A stretch of 26,132 nucleotides of DNA from an uncultured bacterium (GTDB taxonomy: Bacteria; Cyanobacteriota; Vampirovibrionia; Gastranaerophilales; Gastranaerophilaceae): the NCBI GenBank assembly GCA_948684385.1, contig CAPQCU010000023.1, positions 1-26,132 on the forward strand, written 5' to 3'. Each line of letters starts with the position of its first letter. Positions within the stretch are counted from its first letter, which is position 1. Positions 24,362 to 26,132 of this stretch are shown in pieces. The translations under genes were made by a program, and so were the position numbers. The notes beneath the pieces are model-generated. The model was not told the origin of the DNA, made no database searches, and worked only from the letters and a program-made list of their open reading frames with translations.

Positions 24362-24844
24362 ATGATAAATTCTTTGAGTTTCAGACAAAGTTCTTTTGGC
24401 AATGTCCAGAAAATCGGTTCTACTCAAAATGGCAGAATCGTCTACAGAGTTATTGACTCAAAAGGCGAAGAAGCCGGAAGGCTTACTGTGCCTCAGAATG
24501 AAGTTGATACATTTGAGTCTGCTTACAGAGACATTATGGATACAGCTCCTAAAATCCAGAAATTTGCTCTTGAAAACTCTTCTGAAGAAGATATCAAAAG
24601 AAGGCGGAATTTATCGCGCGCAATTGTTTGCACAGGTGGAGCTTTTGGAGCGTTTATACCTTTAATGCTTACAAAAAATTTATCTCCGATAAAACGGATT
24701 TTAACAACGGTAGCAGGAATTATCACAGGGATTTCCGGAGGTTTTGCAGCTTCGCTTGCAGCAACAGCGCCTCCAGGTACTTATAAATTTGCGAAAGCTT
24801 CAAGCACTTTTTCAAAGCTTGATATTCAACCTTTAGAAAATTAA
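24362..24844 (+). CDS. Small membrane protein with N-terminal SFG signature, function unknown
   Basis: The family is not recognised. The 160 residues start with MINSLSFRQSSFGN, the Phe-centred N-terminal signature seen in other proteins here, then a soluble stretch to about residue 82 (NGRIVYRVIDSKGEEAGRL suggests beta strands). Two hydrophobic, glycine-rich segments follow at about 86-103 and 112-134, before a short polar end. A good promoter precedes it, but the ribosome site (GAAGGTG) is weak. Its TAA stop shares bases with the stop of the convergent XRE gene. Confidence 0.7.
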   Translation: MINSLSFRQSSFGNVQKIGSTQNGRIVYRVIDSKGEEAGRLTVPQNEVDTFESAYRDIMDTAPKIQKFALENSSEEDIKRRRNLSRAIVCTGGAFGAFIPLMLTKNLSPIKRILTTVAGIITGISGGFAASLAATAPPGTYKFAKASSTFSKLDIQPLEN

Positions 24845-25140
24845 TCTTTATTTTTCGGTCTAGCTTCAGCAAGTCTCCATTCTTCCCAGAAATTTTCGGG
24901 AAGCTCTTCGTAAAGCATATCTATAAACTCTTTACCTTCAACATCCATACAATTCATTATCCTGAAAAGATTGGTCATACTGGAATCATTTTTACCAAGT
25001 TCTATTGAATTTAAAGTTGTTTTTGGAATACTATTTTCATAGCAGAAGATTGTAAACTTTTCTGTTCGCAGTCTTCTCTCCCGCTGTACTATACGGGAAA
25101 CCGCCTTTTTAAAAATTTCATTATAATCTTCTAAATACAT
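24841..25140 (-). CDS. XRE-family helix-turn-helix regulator
   Basis: The 99-residue protein has a Cro/C1-type DNA-binding domain at about 18-65. RERRLRTEKFTIFCYENSIPKT fits the first helices, TTLNSIELGKNDSSMTNLFRIM the recognition helix and following turn (compare the family's TLSxIExGxxxPS). The C-terminal 35 residues are acidic and helical and could mediate dimerisation. No ribosome site stands before the ATG, so the message may be leaderless or the start may differ. The gene is divergent from pnp, with a perfect dyad in the space between, which suggests autoregulation, perhaps also of pnp. Its stop overlaps that of the convergent membrane-protein gene. Confidence 0.75.
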   Translation of the reverse strand: MYLEDYNEIFKKAVSRIVQRERRLRTEKFTIFCYENSIPKTTLNSIELGKNDSSMTNLFRIMNCMDVEGKEFIDMLYEELPENFWEEWRLAEARPKNKD

Positions 25141-25173
25141 AAGAATTATAATAAAACTTTGATAAAAAATTTT

Positions 25174-25191
25174 ATTTCCGAATATGGAAAT
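25174..25191. promoter_or_regulatory. Candidate operator dyad
   Basis: ATTTCC (25174-25179), spacer GAATAT, GGAAAT (25186-25191) form a perfect 6-bp inverted repeat in the 149-base gap between the divergent XRE and pnp genes. Its size and place suit a dimeric XRE regulator. No confident promoter was found in the gap; TATTAT-like sequences near 25211-25218 lack a good -35 partner. Confidence 0.4.
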
Positions 25192-25255
25192 GTTTTAATA
25201 TTTGTGTTTTTATATTATTATTAAAGAGGAAAATTTAGTATAACCAATGGAAGCA

Positions 25256-25276
25256 TCCGGCTTTCGAGTAGCCGGA
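25256..25276 (+). promoter_or_regulatory. Hairpin in the pnp leader
   Basis: TCCGGCT (25256-25262) and AGCCGGA (25270-25276) pair over seven bases around a 7-nt loop, ending about seven bases before the ribosome site GAAGGA. In enterobacteria a leader stem mediates autoregulation of pnp through RNase III and PNPase; a similar role here is inference. Confidence 0.55.
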
Positions 25277-25289
25277 GAAAGAAGGAAAA

Positions 25290-26132
25290 ATGATACCGGA
25301 AACAAAAAGTTTTCAGTTAGAAATCGGCGGCAAGACCGTCACTGTTGAAACAGGCAAGTATGCTCAATCAACTAACGGCAGCGTTACAGTTCGCTGCGGA
25401 GACACTATGTTATTTGTACATTGTGTGGTTAGTAAAGAACCAAGAGTTGGAATAGACTTTTTCCCTTTACTTATTGATTATGAAGAAAGAATGTCTTCAA
25501 TCGGACGCATTCCGGGCGGTTACAACCGTTCAGAAGGTAAAGCAAGCGACAAAGCAATCCTTGTTTCACGTCTTATTGACAGACCAATCAGACCCCTTTT
25601 CCCTAAAGGATATAGAAACGATATTCAAATCGTTGCACAGCTTTTCAGCTACGATCAGCAGAACCAGCCTGATACCTTAGCAATGTTAGGCGCTTCTTGC
25701 GCATTAATGCTTTCCGGCGCACCGTTTGAAGGCCCTATCGGCGCAGTCAGAGTTTCTAAAGTTGACGGTGAGCTTGTTGCAAACCCTACTCACCAGCAGG
25801 CTAAAGCTTCTGATTTAGACATCGTTGTAGCTGGTACACACGACAGCGTAATCATGGTTGAAGCAGGATGTAAATTCGTTTCAGAAGACGATATTATGTC
25901 TGCTGTTGAATTTGCTCAGGGTGAAATCAGAAAACAATGTGACGCTCAGGTTGAATTCGCTAAACTTTGCGGAGTTGTTAAAGAAGAATTCGTTAACCCT
26001 TATGACACAACAGAGCTTAAAAATCTTATCAATGAAACTGCTCACGATATGATTTTTGACGCTTACCATAACTTTGACAGAGCTTACAGACAGGAAAAAC
26101 TTGAAGAAGCTAAAAAACTTGTTAAAGAAAAA
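25290..26132 (+). CDS. pnp: Polyribonucleotide nucleotidyltransferase (PNPase), 5' part
   Basis: PNPase degrades RNA from the 3' end by phosphorolysis. The frame is open from the ATG to the end of the window (281 codons), so the gene is cut by the window edge, not broken. It starts MIPETKSFQLEIGGKTVTVE, typical of the family, and has the first RNase PH domain with RCGDTMLFVHCVVS, FFPLLIDYEERMSSIGRIPGGY, REG-like RSEGKASDKAIL and the hallmark SRLIDRPIRPLFP, followed by the start of the helical linker (about 240 onward). The second RNase PH, KH and S1 domains must lie beyond. GAAGGA precedes the ATG. The usual upstream neighbour rpsO is absent; a divergent XRE gene takes its place. Confidence 0.96.
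   Translation, partial: MIPETKSFQLEIGGKTVTVETGKYAQSTNGSVTVRCGDTMLFVHCVVSKEPRVGIDFFPLLIDYEERMSSIGRIPGGYNRSEGKASDKAILVSRLIDRPIRPLFPKGYRNDIQIVAQLFSYDQQNQPDTLAMLGASCALMLSGAPFEGPIGAVRVSKVDGELVANPTHQQAKASDLDIVVAGTHDSVIMVEAGCKFVSEDDIMSAVEFAQGEIRKQCDAQVEFAKLCGVVKEEFVNPYDTTELKNLINETAHDMIFDAYHNFDRAYRQEKLEEAKKLVKEK

Overview
The window looks like a chromosomal stretch of an AT-rich bacterium with cyanobacterium-like housekeeping genes but no photosynthesis gene, most like the non-photosynthetic Gastranaerophilales/Vampirovibrionia ('Melainabacteria') of animal guts. This is an inference. It rests on an N-terminal signature (a Phe-x-Ala or Ser-Phe-Gly patch within about 50 residues of the start) shared by four otherwise unrelated proteins, on a flagellin in a genome of this style, and on the gene set. 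No rRNA or tRNA gene is present to confirm it.

Layout. 1-6350 (+ strand): murA, a small two-repeat WYD protein, mfd and a PrsA/SurA-type lipoprotein foldase, closely packed and closed by a strong bidirectional terminator. 6353-9304 (- strand): a large chimera of Clp N-domain, degenerate Clp-type AAA, degenerate FtsH-type AAA and an intact M41 zinc-peptidase centre. 9457-12009 (+): ssb, a four-carbon acid-sugar kinase (DUF1537/OtnK) and a PdxA-family dehydrogenase, with overlapping reading frames. 11990-15103 (-): two tandem paralogues with ankyrin-like repeats. 15220-18179 (-): leuC, a membrane protein, a 49-residue membrane peptide and mtnA, apparently one operon. 18265-20914 (+): a GT-C-like polytopic membrane protein overlapping a patatin-like lipase. 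20999-22828 (-): a flagellin whose variable domain is a GLUG-repeat, adhesin-like domain. 23322-24191 (+): an alternative sigma-70 factor. 24362-25140: a small membrane protein and a convergent XRE regulator whose stop codons overlap. 25290-end (+): the 5' part of pnp.

Three repeat systems sit on top of the genes. One is a pair of about 105-nt palindromic elements flanking the sigma-factor gene, with a conserved core and arms that differ between copies but remain self-complementary. The second is a dispersed GGGGTAAA-headed repeat of about 35 bp, found at gene ends and inverted in the sigma-factor leader. The third is an about 56-bp upstream box shared by murA and the sigma-factor gene. An 11-C tract lies upstream of the flagellin.

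The most novel-looking items are the Clp/FtsH pseudo-ATPase peptidase, the GLUG flagellin, and the two hairpin elements.
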